Shown here piece by piece: positions 1-6,187 of a stretch of 11,924 bases of DNA. The number at the start of each line of letters is the position of its first letter. The first letter of the stretch is position 1. The DNA comes from Dethiobacter sp. (GTDB lineage Bacteria; Bacillota; Dethiobacteria; DTU022): positions 1-11,924 of the forward strand of contig JAGXSR010000097.1 of the NCBI GenBank assembly GCA_018333405.1. Direction: 5' to 3'. The position numbers and the translations under genes were made by a program. The notes below the pieces were generated by a model. It was not told where the DNA came from. It did not search any database and saw only the letters and a program-made list of their open reading frames with translations.

Positions 1-395
1 TTTCCGTCAGGCTTAGTATTTAACCCGCCCGGCACCAATACCGGCGTTCCATCAAACAACTGCCATTCACGCCAGTCCTTATTTTCGATGCCAAAAGAGC
101 ATTTTCTCGGCAGTATACCAACCACATCCGTATGCAGATATTCTTTAAGCTCATCATCTACCTCACCGAGCATCTGAAAGGGGTCAACAATTTTTATCGG
201 CCTGCGCTCAAGACCCAATTTTTCGCGCAGGTGGAAGATCAAGGGGGCCGAAATGCCGGTTACAGGCGATGCGCCAAAATCCACCGGCAACATATCAGTT
301 TCAAGGTGATTTAAGGCCGCCTGAATTCTCTCTCTTGGTTTTATGAATACCACCTCCTGTTTGTACACATCTAACTTTAGCTCCGCAACGTGCAT
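1..395 (-). CDS. Uroporphyrinogen decarboxylase/methyltransferase-family protein, N-terminal part (runs off left edge)
   Basis: About 130 codons are visible, translated from the reverse complement. The stretch PRERIQAALNH, followed by LPVDFGASP and later DPFQMLGEVDDEL then DVVGI, is the typical N-terminal half of the URO-D superfamily. That superfamily includes heme-pathway HemE and the corrinoid/coenzyme-M methyltransferases (MtaA/MtbA type). The sequence is closer to the variable methyltransferase-like branch often found beside sugar genes than to true HemE; this is judged by eye. The substrate is unknown and the C-terminal half is outside the window. The first canonical in-frame start after a stop is ATG at 395..393, but it has no Shine-Dalgarno sequence and lies 6 nt from an operator. 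The family start (Met-Lys-Pro-Arg-Glu-Arg) falls at 344..342, where the codon is ATA, 8 nt after a perfect AGGAGG. A GTG at 353..351 overlaps that AGGAGG. It lies downstream of the LacI-SBP fusion gene on the same strand. Confidence 0.85.
   Translation of the reverse strand, partial: MHVAELKLDVYKQEVVFIKPRERIQAALNHLETDMLPVDFGASPVTGISAPLIFHLREKLGLERRPIKIVDPFQMLGEVDDELKEYLHTDVVGILPRKCSFGIENKDWREWQLFDGTPVLVPGGLNTKPDG
353..358 (-). promoter_or_regulatory. Perfect Shine-Dalgarno AGGAGG without a canonical start codon
   Basis: AGGAGG on the minus strand is followed after 8 nt by ATA (344..342). That ATA is in frame with, and directly ahead of, Lys-Pro-Arg-Glu-Arg of the URO-D-type protein. No ATG, GTG or TTG lies at the usual 5-10 nt in this frame. 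It suggests either initiation at ATA or an ATG-to-ATA change. Confidence 0.7.
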
Positions 396-401
396 TAATT
401 C

Positions 402-415
402 ATGTAACGTTTCAT
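402..415. promoter_or_regulatory. Probable LacI-type operator upstream of the URO-D-type gene
   Basis: On the minus strand this reads ATGAAACGTTACAT, matching 13 of 14 positions of the perfect palindrome at 2727..2740 ahead of the LacI-type gene. It keeps the central CpG that LacI-family hinge helices bind. It lies in the gap between the regulator gene and the URO-D-type gene, so repression or roadblock of the latter is likely. A weak possible -10 (AATAAT after TG) overlaps its upstream side at about 413..418; no convincing -35 is seen. Confidence 0.65.
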
Positions 416-452
416 TATTACAGCCCTTCCCTTTTTTTAACCACCCCGGCCT

Positions 453-2708
453 CTAATTAAGCAATGCTTTCAACCGCACTTCCGCATTTTTCAGACATTC
501 TTCCGGTGAAATTTCGCCGGTTATCGCTTTTTTAATCTCTTCTCCCAAAATTTCTTCGTACTCCCCCTGCTTGATTATGGTTGGACCACCGCGATACGGG
601 CTGCTGCGTTTACGAGCTAATTTATAGCTCCGGTAGGCCACATCGAGCCAAGGGTAAAGTATATTCAAATCCGCGCTCTTGTAGTACGATTTCCAGGCTG
701 TCGTCCCACCGAGGATAGAATAGGGGATTGCTAGTTCCTGGCTACAGGCCCATTTAACAAAGTCCAGGGCTTCTTTGCGCTTCTTGGAATAACGATTCAC
801 AACCAGGGACCAACCACCTAAAAGTGGGTTGCCGCCGGGAACCAGATCATAGCCGATACATCCCCTTAAGTCCCTCCTCATCTGGGAGCTGATTTGAGTG
901 GAATGAGATTCGTATTGAATCATCATTGCACACTGACCGCTGCAGAAATCGCTAATTTCGCCGTCCCAGTCATTTTCAAAAGCCCAAGGTGGAGCATAAC
1001 TGTAGCTCTGTATAAAATTTTTTAACGCATTTATAGATTCACTGGAGTTAATGGCTACATTTCCTACTTCATCGAATGATCGGGCTCCATATGCCCATTC
1101 CCTGGAACAAAATTCGTTGGTGATAAAGACCGGTAGTTTTCCTGCCATGGTTATCCCATACGGGGTCGGTGAGCTATTTAACCCTAATGTAAAATATTCT
1201 GCGATTTTATTGAATTCCAGCCAATTACGGGGGGGCAGCAAATCAGCGTCATACTTTCGGGAAAAGGCAGCTTTCAACTCCCGGTCAGCAAAGAGATCTT
1301 TGCGATAAAAAAGTATTTGGGTGCCGGGCATAAAAGGCAGGCCGAAAACCTTACCCTCGTAGCAGCAATAGCTATCAAAAAGGCCATCAATAAACTGCTT
1401 GCGGGGAAAATCCCCTCCCCCGCGGATATCACCGGTGATATCCGCAACGGAGCCCGTCTTGCACATTGCATAAATTCGGGAGACATCAACCATGAAAATG
1501 TCATATTGAGGAGATTTCCCCACCAATTCCTGTTCGGTAAGCGAGTATAGCTCTTTAAACTTCAGCATTTCGATTTTAACATTAACGCTGAATTTGTCTT
1601 TAAAGTGTGGCAGCAGCTGTCGAATGGCATAGGCTGCCGGGCTCTCCAGTAGCAGTGCAGTGATGTTTTCCCTATACTGAATGCCTCCAATGTTGATCTC
1701 TTTCAATGATACCGGGGCACAGCTTCCTCGTATAACTAATTTCGTTTTGATATAATGCTTTCCGGGTTCAAACATTTTCGGTTTACGCATGTTGTTCACC
1801 AGGAGTTCGCACACGACCCGGCTGAACTCTTCAACCGGCCTTTCGATAGCTGTATGCAATAGTTTGCCATGTTTCAACCAAGTCTTCTCAGATAGTGTTA
1901 CTATGGATAAATCATCGGGAACTGTAATGTTGTTGAAATAAGCGGCTTCATATATCCCATCGGTCATTGCTTTATTGGAGAGGATCACCGCTGTAGGCGG
2001 AAAGGCCATCTGCAACAAAGAAAACATCTCTTTAAATGCGTTTTCCTTCGTGGCTTCAACGATACGCACAAGTCTTTCATCTATAGTAATTCCAAATTTA
2101 AGTAAAGCGTCATGATAGCCCCGAATCAAGGTCCAATCAGAATAGCTGTTTTCACTGGAAATCAACGCGACCCTATTGTGACCCATTTCCGACAGATATT
2201 TTAAGGCCTCCTGCACAGCAAGGTGGTTGTCAAAAGCGACAAAATTTACATCTTCGCCGTGCATGCATTCTTTTTCCAAGTAAACCACCGGCAGCAAAGA
2301 GTGATGCAGCTCTTTAATCCTGGCGGATCTCTCCGTCTGAGACGAATAGAGCACTGCCCCGTCAAAGCGGCGCTGCATTACGCTTTCCAGAGCTCTATTT
2401 TCATCATCCGGAATGTTGTTGGTAAAGTACAGTGATATGTTGAAGCCGATTTCTTGTAAAATCCTTGATGTGTTTTTGATAAATTCGCTCAGATACGTGT
2501 CCATCAAACTAGGCAAAATTAAAGCAATATTGTAGGTTTTATTGCTCTTTAAACTTCTGGCTACCGCATGTGGGGTATAGTTCAATTCATCGATCGCTTT
2601 TTCAACAGACACCCTCAACGCCTCATTCACTTTTTTGCCGTTAATAACGTTGGAAGCGGTTCCAATGGAAACTCCGGCTTTGCGGGCTACCTCTTTAATC
2701 GTTGGCAA
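453..2708 (-). CDS. LacI-family regulator fused to a family-1 solute-binding protein domain
   Basis: This 751-residue protein has three parts. Residues 3-22 are a LacI helix-turn-helix (TIKEVARKAGVS...NVING), with the hinge helix at about 45-54. Residues 58-332 are the LacI/PBP1-type sugar-binding domain, ending in the usual LVIRGSC. Residues about 345-751 resemble an extracellular family-1 solute-binding protein: YDIFMVDVS at 402-410, YEGKVFGLPF at 450-459, LFYRKDLF at 466-473, NWLEF at 495-499, FCSGQCAMM at 588-596 and GGWSLVV at 631-637. There is no signal peptide or membrane segment, so the binding domain should be cytoplasmic and probably acts as a second ligand sensor or dimerisation module. 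The ordinary LacI length is about 330-340, so this is more than double. The start is TTG (2708..2706) with GGGGGA upstream; a nearby ATG is out of frame. A sigma-A promoter and a palindromic operator precede it, suggesting autoregulation. The ligand is unknown, perhaps a sugar or oligosaccharide. Confidence 0.93.
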   Translation of the reverse strand: MPTIKEVARKAGVSIGTASNVINGKKVNEALRVSVEKAIDELNYTPHAVARSLKSNKTYNIALILPSLMDTYLSEFIKNTSRILQEIGFNISLYFTNNIPDDENRALESVMQRRFDGAVLYSSQTERSARIKELHHSLLPVVYLEKECMHGEDVNFVAFDNHLAVQEALKYLSEMGHNRVALISSENSYSDWTLIRGYHDALLKFGITIDERLVRIVEATKENAFKEMFSLLQMAFPPTAVILSNKAMTDGIYEAAYFNNITVPDDLSIVTLSEKTWLKHGKLLHTAIERPVEEFSRVVCELLVNNMRKPKMFEPGKHYIKTKLVIRGSCAPVSLKEINIGGIQYRENITALLLESPAAYAIRQLLPHFKDKFSVNVKIEMLKFKELYSLTEQELVGKSPQYDIFMVDVSRIYAMCKTGSVADITGDIRGGGDFPRKQFIDGLFDSYCCYEGKVFGLPFMPGTQILFYRKDLFADRELKAAFSRKYDADLLPPRNWLEFNKIAEYFTLGLNSSPTPYGITMAGKLPVFITNEFCSREWAYGARSFDEVGNVAINSSESINALKNFIQSYSYAPPWAFENDWDGEISDFCSGQCAMMIQYESHSTQISSQMRRDLRGCIGYDLVPGGNPLLGGWSLVVNRYSKKRKEALDFVKWACSQELAIPYSILGGTTAWKSYYKSADLNILYPWLDVAYRSYKLARKRSSPYRGGPTIIKQGEYEEILGEEIKKAITGEISPEECLKNAEVRLKALLN
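1422..1445. repeat. 24-bp perfect palindrome inside the LacI-SBP coding sequence
   Basis: The half-site GCGGATATCACC is followed directly by its exact reverse complement, with centre ACCGGT. In the minus-strand frame it encodes Ala-Asp-Ile-Thr-Gly-Asp-Ile-Arg (residues 422-429), within the solute-binding domain. It contains a central CpG like a LacI-family site but does not match the ATGAAACGTTTCAT operator. As RNA it could form a stem of about 10 bp. Function is unknown; it could be chance reinforced by the repeated Asp-Ile codons. Confidence 0.9.
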
Positions 2709-2726
2709 AAACCATTCCCCCAGTGA

Positions 2727-2740
2727 ATGAAACGTTTCAT
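2727..2740. promoter_or_regulatory. Palindromic LacI-type operator (autoregulatory)
   Basis: ATGAAACGTTTCAT is a perfect 14-bp palindrome with a central CpG, the form expected for LacI/PurR-family repressors. It lies between the promoter's -10 (2754..2759) and the TTG start of the LacI-SBP gene, so bound repressor would block early elongation or promoter clearance. A near-identical copy is at 402..415. Confidence 0.8.
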
Positions 2741-2749
2741 ATTGTATAA

Positions 2750-3172
2750 TTTAAATATACTCACTCAACCTGCATTTGTCAATTAAATTCGAATATTAAG
2801 CCATTTGCGTTGCTACAAAAAACTGCCGGGGACAAAAAAAGGGAATTGCGGGTTCCGATTGATCTGCCGGAAGGCTTCGCGTTGTCAGAGACGGTTGCGG
2901 TCGGGTTGAAAGGCGAGCCGGCGCGAGATGTGATATTCACGTATTTGTCCGGCGACAGCAGCAAAACGTTTTCGTTTGCCGCAAGCCGACTACCCGCTGC
3001 TTTTCCGAAAGAGATGTTTACTTCAGTCGACGTAGACGGGGCAGAAGGTTTTGTGTTCGAGCAGCCCGGGTTAACGGAGCTTTTCTGGAGCGATGAAGGC
3101 ATTAATTACTCGATTGTCGGCAATCTTTCGGCAGAGCAAGCACTGTTGGTCGCCAGTTCACTGCAACCGTAA
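2750..3172 (+). pseudogene. DUF4367-like C-terminal domain remnant, 5'-truncated
   Basis: The frame is open from just after a TAA at 2747-2749 to TAA at 3170-3172. From about 2840 it encodes a compact domain: LPEGFALSETVAVGL, then VIFTYLSG, FVFEQPG and the closing SIVGNLSAEQALLVASSL. This pattern, a short beta-rich unit ending in 'Y-S-I-x-G-N-L-S', resembles DUF4367 domains. Those usually sit behind an N-terminal membrane or anti-sigma-like region. Here that N-terminal part is missing. There is no ATG or GTG upstream; the only candidate start is TTG at 2810, which has no ribosome binding site. The upstream 60 bp are occupied by the promoter of the opposite-strand LacI-SBP gene. It is most likely the surviving 3' end of a gene cut by a rearrangement. 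If expressed from TTG 2810 it would be a 120-residue soluble protein. Confidence 0.55.
2754..2782 (-). promoter_or_regulatory. Sigma-A-type promoter of the LacI-SBP gene
   Basis: On the minus strand TTGACA (2782..2777) is followed after exactly 17 bp by TATATT (2759..2754). The predicted transcription start is around 2747, giving a leader of about 40 nt that contains the palindromic operator and GGGGGA ahead of the TTG start. Confidence 0.75.
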
Positions 3173-3362
3173 AAGACGTATATAGGAGCAAAGATCTTTA
3201 GCTCCCGACGTCGACGGGCTCTGAATGCCGGCATTGTGATAAAATCTAAACGGACAAGCGCAAAGACGGCAAAGTCGGAAGTATTCGGGAATAGATTAAA
3301 TAGTGACTTGGCTGCAAGCCGCACCTAATGTGCAGAGTCAGATCAGGCTTCACATCTCTGAT

Positions 3363-3402
3363 GGCCTGGTTTCGCCAACCCGGAACCAGGCCTATCTTCT
3401 TT
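3363..3402 (+). terminator. Hairpin in convergent intergenic region, possible terminator
   Basis: GGCCTGGTT (3363-3371) pairs perfectly with AACCAGGCC (3384-3392). The stem extends inward by a G-U and two G-C pairs, leaving a 6-nt loop. It is followed on the plus strand by a T-rich but interrupted tail (TATCTTCTTT). It lies between the DUF4367-like remnant and the convergent 3' end of the ABC-2 operon (3444). The stem is strong but the U tract is poor, and on the minus strand there is no U tract at all. The remaining 3173-3443 sequence shows no gene that I can support. Confidence 0.45.
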
Positions 3403-3443
3403 GCCGGTTCGCCAGATTGACAAAGGTATTGCCTCTTCTCGTT

Positions 3444-4169
3444 TTATATTTCGTTCTTTTTTCTGAACAAGTGGAAAGTGGCCGCCACCAGAATCAGGTT
3501 GTAGACCACCCCAACAGCTATATACTGGTAGAAGCTTAAGTTCATGGTCAGAAGATCGGCCTCAATCAGCGGCTGAAGCATGGCGCGCTGCACCGCTTTG
3601 GCCGCCCAATGCGCCGGAGCTACGGCAAAAAGCCATTCCTTGGCGTCCAGAAAAAAGAGGCTGCCGATCGGAAATAAGAGCATAAAACCGCTGGCCTTCA
3701 TGGTTACAAAGCCTTCCACCTTATTGTGGGCGAAGGCATTAACCAAAAAGGCGGTAATCGGTGTCTGCAGGGCCGACAGCGCGGCAAGAAGCAGAATATC
3801 GCCGGCAGAGAGCGTTACGGCGCCACTGAACCAGACGATAAAAAAGCCCCCCACCAGCGCAAAGAGATAGGCAAAAAGTACCTTGAACCATATATAAAGA
3901 TTAAGCGAAACAGGAGAGATCCGGATAGAGATAAACACCTGGTCGTCGCGGTCGTCCAGCAGCGAAAAGCCGGCCATCGCGCCGTAAGCAAAGCCGACTA
4001 ATACGGTCATCAGCATGGCGGTAAGCGCTAATGCTTCATCCGGCACGAGGTTATTGACGATCAGATACCGGCCCAGCCAGCCAAGAATAAGCGGATAGAA
4101 GATCATCACTACCGTCATCTTATTGCGCAGCAGGTTTTTAAGCTCAAATTTAAACCAGGCCAAAAGCAT
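3444..4169 (-). CDS. ABC-2 type transporter permease, second subunit
   Basis: This is a 241-residue integral membrane protein with about six hydrophobic segments (residues roughly 18-38, 49-70, 95-115, 122-147, 158-174 and 213-235) and a positively charged C-terminus. The stretch LLDDRDDQVFISIRISP (70-86), after the second TM, is characteristic of permeases encoded in three-gene 'fluoroquinolone-type' ABC exporter operons; this is recalled from family knowledge and was not searched. ATG at 4169 is chosen over a longer open frame reaching 4283. It lies 2 nt after the stop of the upstream permease, has GGGGG just upstream and gives a natural MLLAWFKFELKNLLRNK start. GTG at 4175..4173 is a possible alternative. 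It is the last gene of the operon and would pair with the other permease to form the membrane channel energised by the ATPase at 4890-5741. Confidence 0.88.
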   Translation of the reverse strand: MLLAWFKFELKNLLRNKMTVVMIFYPLILGWLGRYLIVNNLVPDEALALTAMLMTVLVGFAYGAMAGFSLLDDRDDQVFISIRISPVSLNLYIWFKVLFAYLFALVGGFFIVWFSGAVTLSAGDILLLAALSALQTPITAFLVNAFAHNKVEGFVTMKASGFMLLFPIGSLFFLDAKEWLFAVAPAHWAAKAVQRAMLQPLIEADLLTMNLSFYQYIAVGVVYNLILVAATFHLFRKKNEI

Positions 4170-4171
4170 CT

Positions 4172-4897
4172 TCACACCCCCATCTCTTTCATCATATACT
4201 CGTTGAACTTTGGCTTTACCGAAAACCGAAATAAGACCATGGACAGCAGCGCCAGGTAGCTGTAGCCAAACAGGATTTTCCATAGCTCCACTTCCACAAA
4301 TCCTGTGCCAATCAGGATGCTGGAGGCCTCCGGCGGCAACAGGATGAAAAACCTGGCTACAGATGCGTCAATCAATCCAAACTGCGCAAATACCGGCGGA
4401 AGCACGAACACAAATACGTAAATCATATAGTTGATCAGCAGCGAAGTAAAATCTTTCGCGCTATAAGAGAGCCTTATGCCGATCAGGGTATGCACAACGG
4501 TCACTATAAGCACGGCCGGGACCAGCAGCCAATAATTGTAGGTAACTCCTTTGATTAGGTACACGGCCAGGGAAATAAAGGCAACCGTGATCAGCGAGTT
4601 TAGCGCATTGACTAAAATTTTCGACAGCAAATACTCGTTTTCGGTGACCGGAGTAACCATAACCGAGTTTATGGTATGCTCCTTTTTTTCATAAAAAAGG
4701 GTGGCCCCCACCAGCAGGATAGTCATCATGACGCTATCCATGAGAAAGATAACCGGAATAAACTGCCGCAGCACTTCGCCTTCCAGAAACCAGGCCAGAA
4801 ACACCCAAAACAGCAGGACAACGAAATTCGCCGCGAAAAGGTTGTATTTGTTCAACCGGATGAACTCACCTTGGATCAGCACTCTGAGATTAGGCAC
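4172..4897 (-). CDS. ABC-2 type transporter permease, first subunit
   Basis: This 241-residue protein has six predicted TM segments (about 20-38, 46-68, 93-115, 122-142, 154-174 and 206-224). The charged amphipathic N-terminus (VLIQGEFIRLNKYN) and the cytoplasmic loop FYEKKEHTINSVMVTPVTENEYLLSK (given here as FYEKKEHTINS at 68-78, then VTPVTENEYLLSK at 81-93) are typical of ABC-2 permeases. The GTG start at 4897 overlaps the 3' end of the ATPase gene by 8 nt, implying translational coupling. It has the same length as the next permease, and the two probably form a heterodimer. The likely role is export of a hydrophobic or amphipathic compound across the cytoplasmic membrane; the substrate cannot be read from sequence. 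Confidence 0.9.
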   Translation of the reverse strand: MPNLRVLIQGEFIRLNKYNLFAANFVVLLFWVFLAWFLEGEVLRQFIPVIFLMDSVMMTILLVGATLFYEKKEHTINSVMVTPVTENEYLLSKILVNALNSLITVAFISLAVYLIKGVTYNYWLLVPAVLIVTVVHTLIGIRLSYSAKDFTSLLINYMIYVFVFVLPPVFAQFGLIDASVARFFILLPPEASSILIGTGFVEVELWKILFGYSYLALLSMVLFRFSVKPKFNEYMMKEMGV

Positions 4898-5741
4898 GCA
4901 GCTTCACCCCTGTCACCTTGATAAATATCTCTTCGAGCGTGGTCTCGCCGCTGTGCAGCGTCTCAATCTCCTTTTCCTGCAAAAGTTTAAAAAAAGATGG
5001 TAATTTAATCTCCTCCATCGTGAAGGTCTGGGAATGCAGCTCGCCGTTTTCACGATACTCCACCGTGACGGTGCGCCGGCCGTACTTTATTTTAAGATCA
5101 CGCGGCGCCCCCTCCTCGCGCAGTTTGCCCTCGGCAATAAAAGCCACCCGGTCGCATAGCTCGTCGATGTCGCCCATGATATGGCTGGTTAAAAATACAG
5201 TGCCGCCCTTTTGTTTAAACTCAAGGATCATATCCTTCATGATGCGGGAGTTGGCCGGATCAACACCGTTGGTCGGCTCGTCGAGAAAGAGAAACATAGG
5301 ATCATTTAAAAGCGCCCGGATAAAATTCAGCCGTATCTTCATCCCCTTGGAGTATTCGCCGGCCTTTTTATGGCGATCGTCCCACAGACCGACTCGCTTT
5401 AACAGCGGCTCTAAGTCTACTGTTTTCTTGTAGAGCCTTTTAAAAAACTCGAGATTTTCAAGCGCCGTCAGTTTGGAAAAAGAGATCGGCATCTCGAAGC
5501 TCACGCCGATATCCTGGTAAAATTGGTCGTCATAGCTGTTCAGAGGTTTCCCCTGGTACTCGATCTCCCCTTCAAAGCCGCGCAAGAGCTTGATCAGCAC
5601 CTTTTGGGTGGTGCTTTTCCCCGCCCCGGACGGCCCGAGGAACCCGAATATTTCCCCTTCGTTGATCTGAAAATCAATTCCGTTGATGGCATAGTCTTTG
5701 CTTTTCTGATACTTGTAGCGCAGATTTTTAACCTTGATCAC
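4890..5741 (-). CDS. ABC transporter ATP-binding protein (fluoroquinolone-export-like family)
   Basis: This is a 283-residue cytoplasmic ATPase. Motifs, numbered from the chosen start, are Walker A GPSGAGKST (36-44), signature YSKGM (130-134, in place of LSGGQ), Walker B FLFLDE with catalytic Glu155, D-loop GVDP, and H-loop TSH with His187. At the Q-loop position the sequence reads GVSFEMP, with Glu where Gln is usual. I recall GVSFE at this place in the ATPases of three-part exporters annotated as fluoroquinolone transport (Rv2688c-type), so this may be a family trait. A C-terminal segment of about 60 residues follows the NBD, as in DrrA-like proteins. GTG at 5741 is chosen because AAAGGAGGG (5757..5749) sits 7 nt upstream. 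The longer frame from TTG 5816 would add 25 residues not expected in the family. It overlaps the first permease by 8 nt. Confidence 0.93.
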   Translation of the reverse strand: MIKVKNLRYKYQKSKDYAINGIDFQINEGEIFGFLGPSGAGKSTTQKVLIKLLRGFEGEIEYQGKPLNSYDDQFYQDIGVSFEMPISFSKLTALENLEFFKRLYKKTVDLEPLLKRVGLWDDRHKKAGEYSKGMKIRLNFIRALLNDPMFLFLDEPTNGVDPANSRIMKDMILEFKQKGGTVFLTSHIMGDIDELCDRVAFIAEGKLREEGAPRDLKIKYGRRTVTVEYRENGELHSQTFTMEEIKLPSFFKLLQEKEIETLHSGETTLEEIFIKVTGVKLRA

Positions 5742-5812
5742 CCGCAATCCCTCCTTTAAATAAAAGCAATCGTGAACCTGCACAAGGTCTTTCAGCCGGA
5801 ATGAGGCCACGG

Positions 5813-6187
5813 TCAATCAGGTTTGATCGTTTGATCAACGTCCGGCGATAATTCCGGCTTGTTTAACTCTACCCGCTTTAAAGCGCCGATGATCTCCTCC
5901 ATTCCGGCGATATATTCAGCCAGCGCTTCGAACCCCCGCAAGGTTATACTGATATCGGTTACCGGCTTCCGCCCTACTATACTTTTAACAATCCGCACAT
6001 ATGACGCCGCCTCGAGGTTGCGCAGCTGCACAGACAGATTGCCTGCGGAGAGGTTAAGGTTTCGCTTCAGCTCAGTAAAAGGCACCATCCGCTGTGGGCT
6101 GCCGGCCAGATAGGTAAGTATGGCCAGCCGGGTCCGCTCATGAATGACACGGTCTAAAGAGAAATCCAGCGGTCTGTTCTCTGTCAT
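5813..6187 (-). CDS. Winged-helix transcriptional regulator (HTH_34/MarR-ArsR-like)
   Basis: This 124-residue protein begins with the helix LDRVIHERTRLAILTYLAG (11-29). It continues through a helix-turn-helix: FTELKRNLN at about 37-45 and recognition helix LSAGNLSVQLRNLEA at 46-60. The beta-wing is IVKSIVGRKPVTDISIT (66-82), and the C-terminal part is a helix. This is the pattern of small winged-helix regulators that sit next to ABC-2 exporters. Its ATG overlaps the stop of the upstream membrane-protein gene by ATGA. The following ATPase begins 71 nt after its stop and has its own strong ribosome binding site. It probably represses or tunes the operon through the inverted repeat at 6864-6878. 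No metal-binding cysteines are present, and its effector is unknown. Confidence 0.88.
   Translation of the reverse strand: MTENRPLDFSLDRVIHERTRLAILTYLAGSPQRMVPFTELKRNLNLSAGNLSVQLRNLEAASYVRIVKSIVGRKPVTDISITLRGFEALAEYIAGMEEIIGALKRVELNKPELSPDVDQTIKPD

Noticed and set aside
132..314. 60-codon open frame on the plus strand
   Set aside because: It is antisense to the URO-D-type gene, which shows clear family motifs.
1051..1550. Open frames of 77-85 codons on both strands
   Set aside because: They lie within the strongly supported LacI-SBP gene and show no protein-family features.
2963..2972. AAAACGTTTT palindrome resembling the LacI-type operator core
   Set aside because: It shares only the central AAACGTTT, lacks the ATG/CAT flanks and lies in the DUF4367-like coding sequence (Ser-Lys-Thr-Phe-Ser).
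2779..3102. 107-codon open frame on the minus strand
   Set aside because: It is the antisense of the DUF4367-like frame, is low-complexity Ser/Pro/Asn-rich, has no RBS and shows no family pattern.
4170..4283. Extension of the second ABC-2 permease frame by 38 residues upstream of ATG 4169
   Set aside because: It lies inside the preceding permease gene, the added residues do not look like a membrane protein start, and ATG 4169 has a Shine-Dalgarno and sits 2 nt after the stop.
4681..4700. 8-bp inverted repeat CCTTTTTT/AAAAAAGG with 4-nt loop
   Set aside because: It is explained by codons for Leu-Phe-Tyr-Glu-Lys-Lys in the first permease and is AT homopolymer; there is no terminator function in mid-gene.
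5742..5816. 25-residue N-terminal extension of the ABC ATPase from TTG 5816
   Set aside because: Family members start close to the first NBD strand, and a perfect AAAGGAGGG precedes GTG 5741; the TTG overlap with the previous stop is probably incidental.
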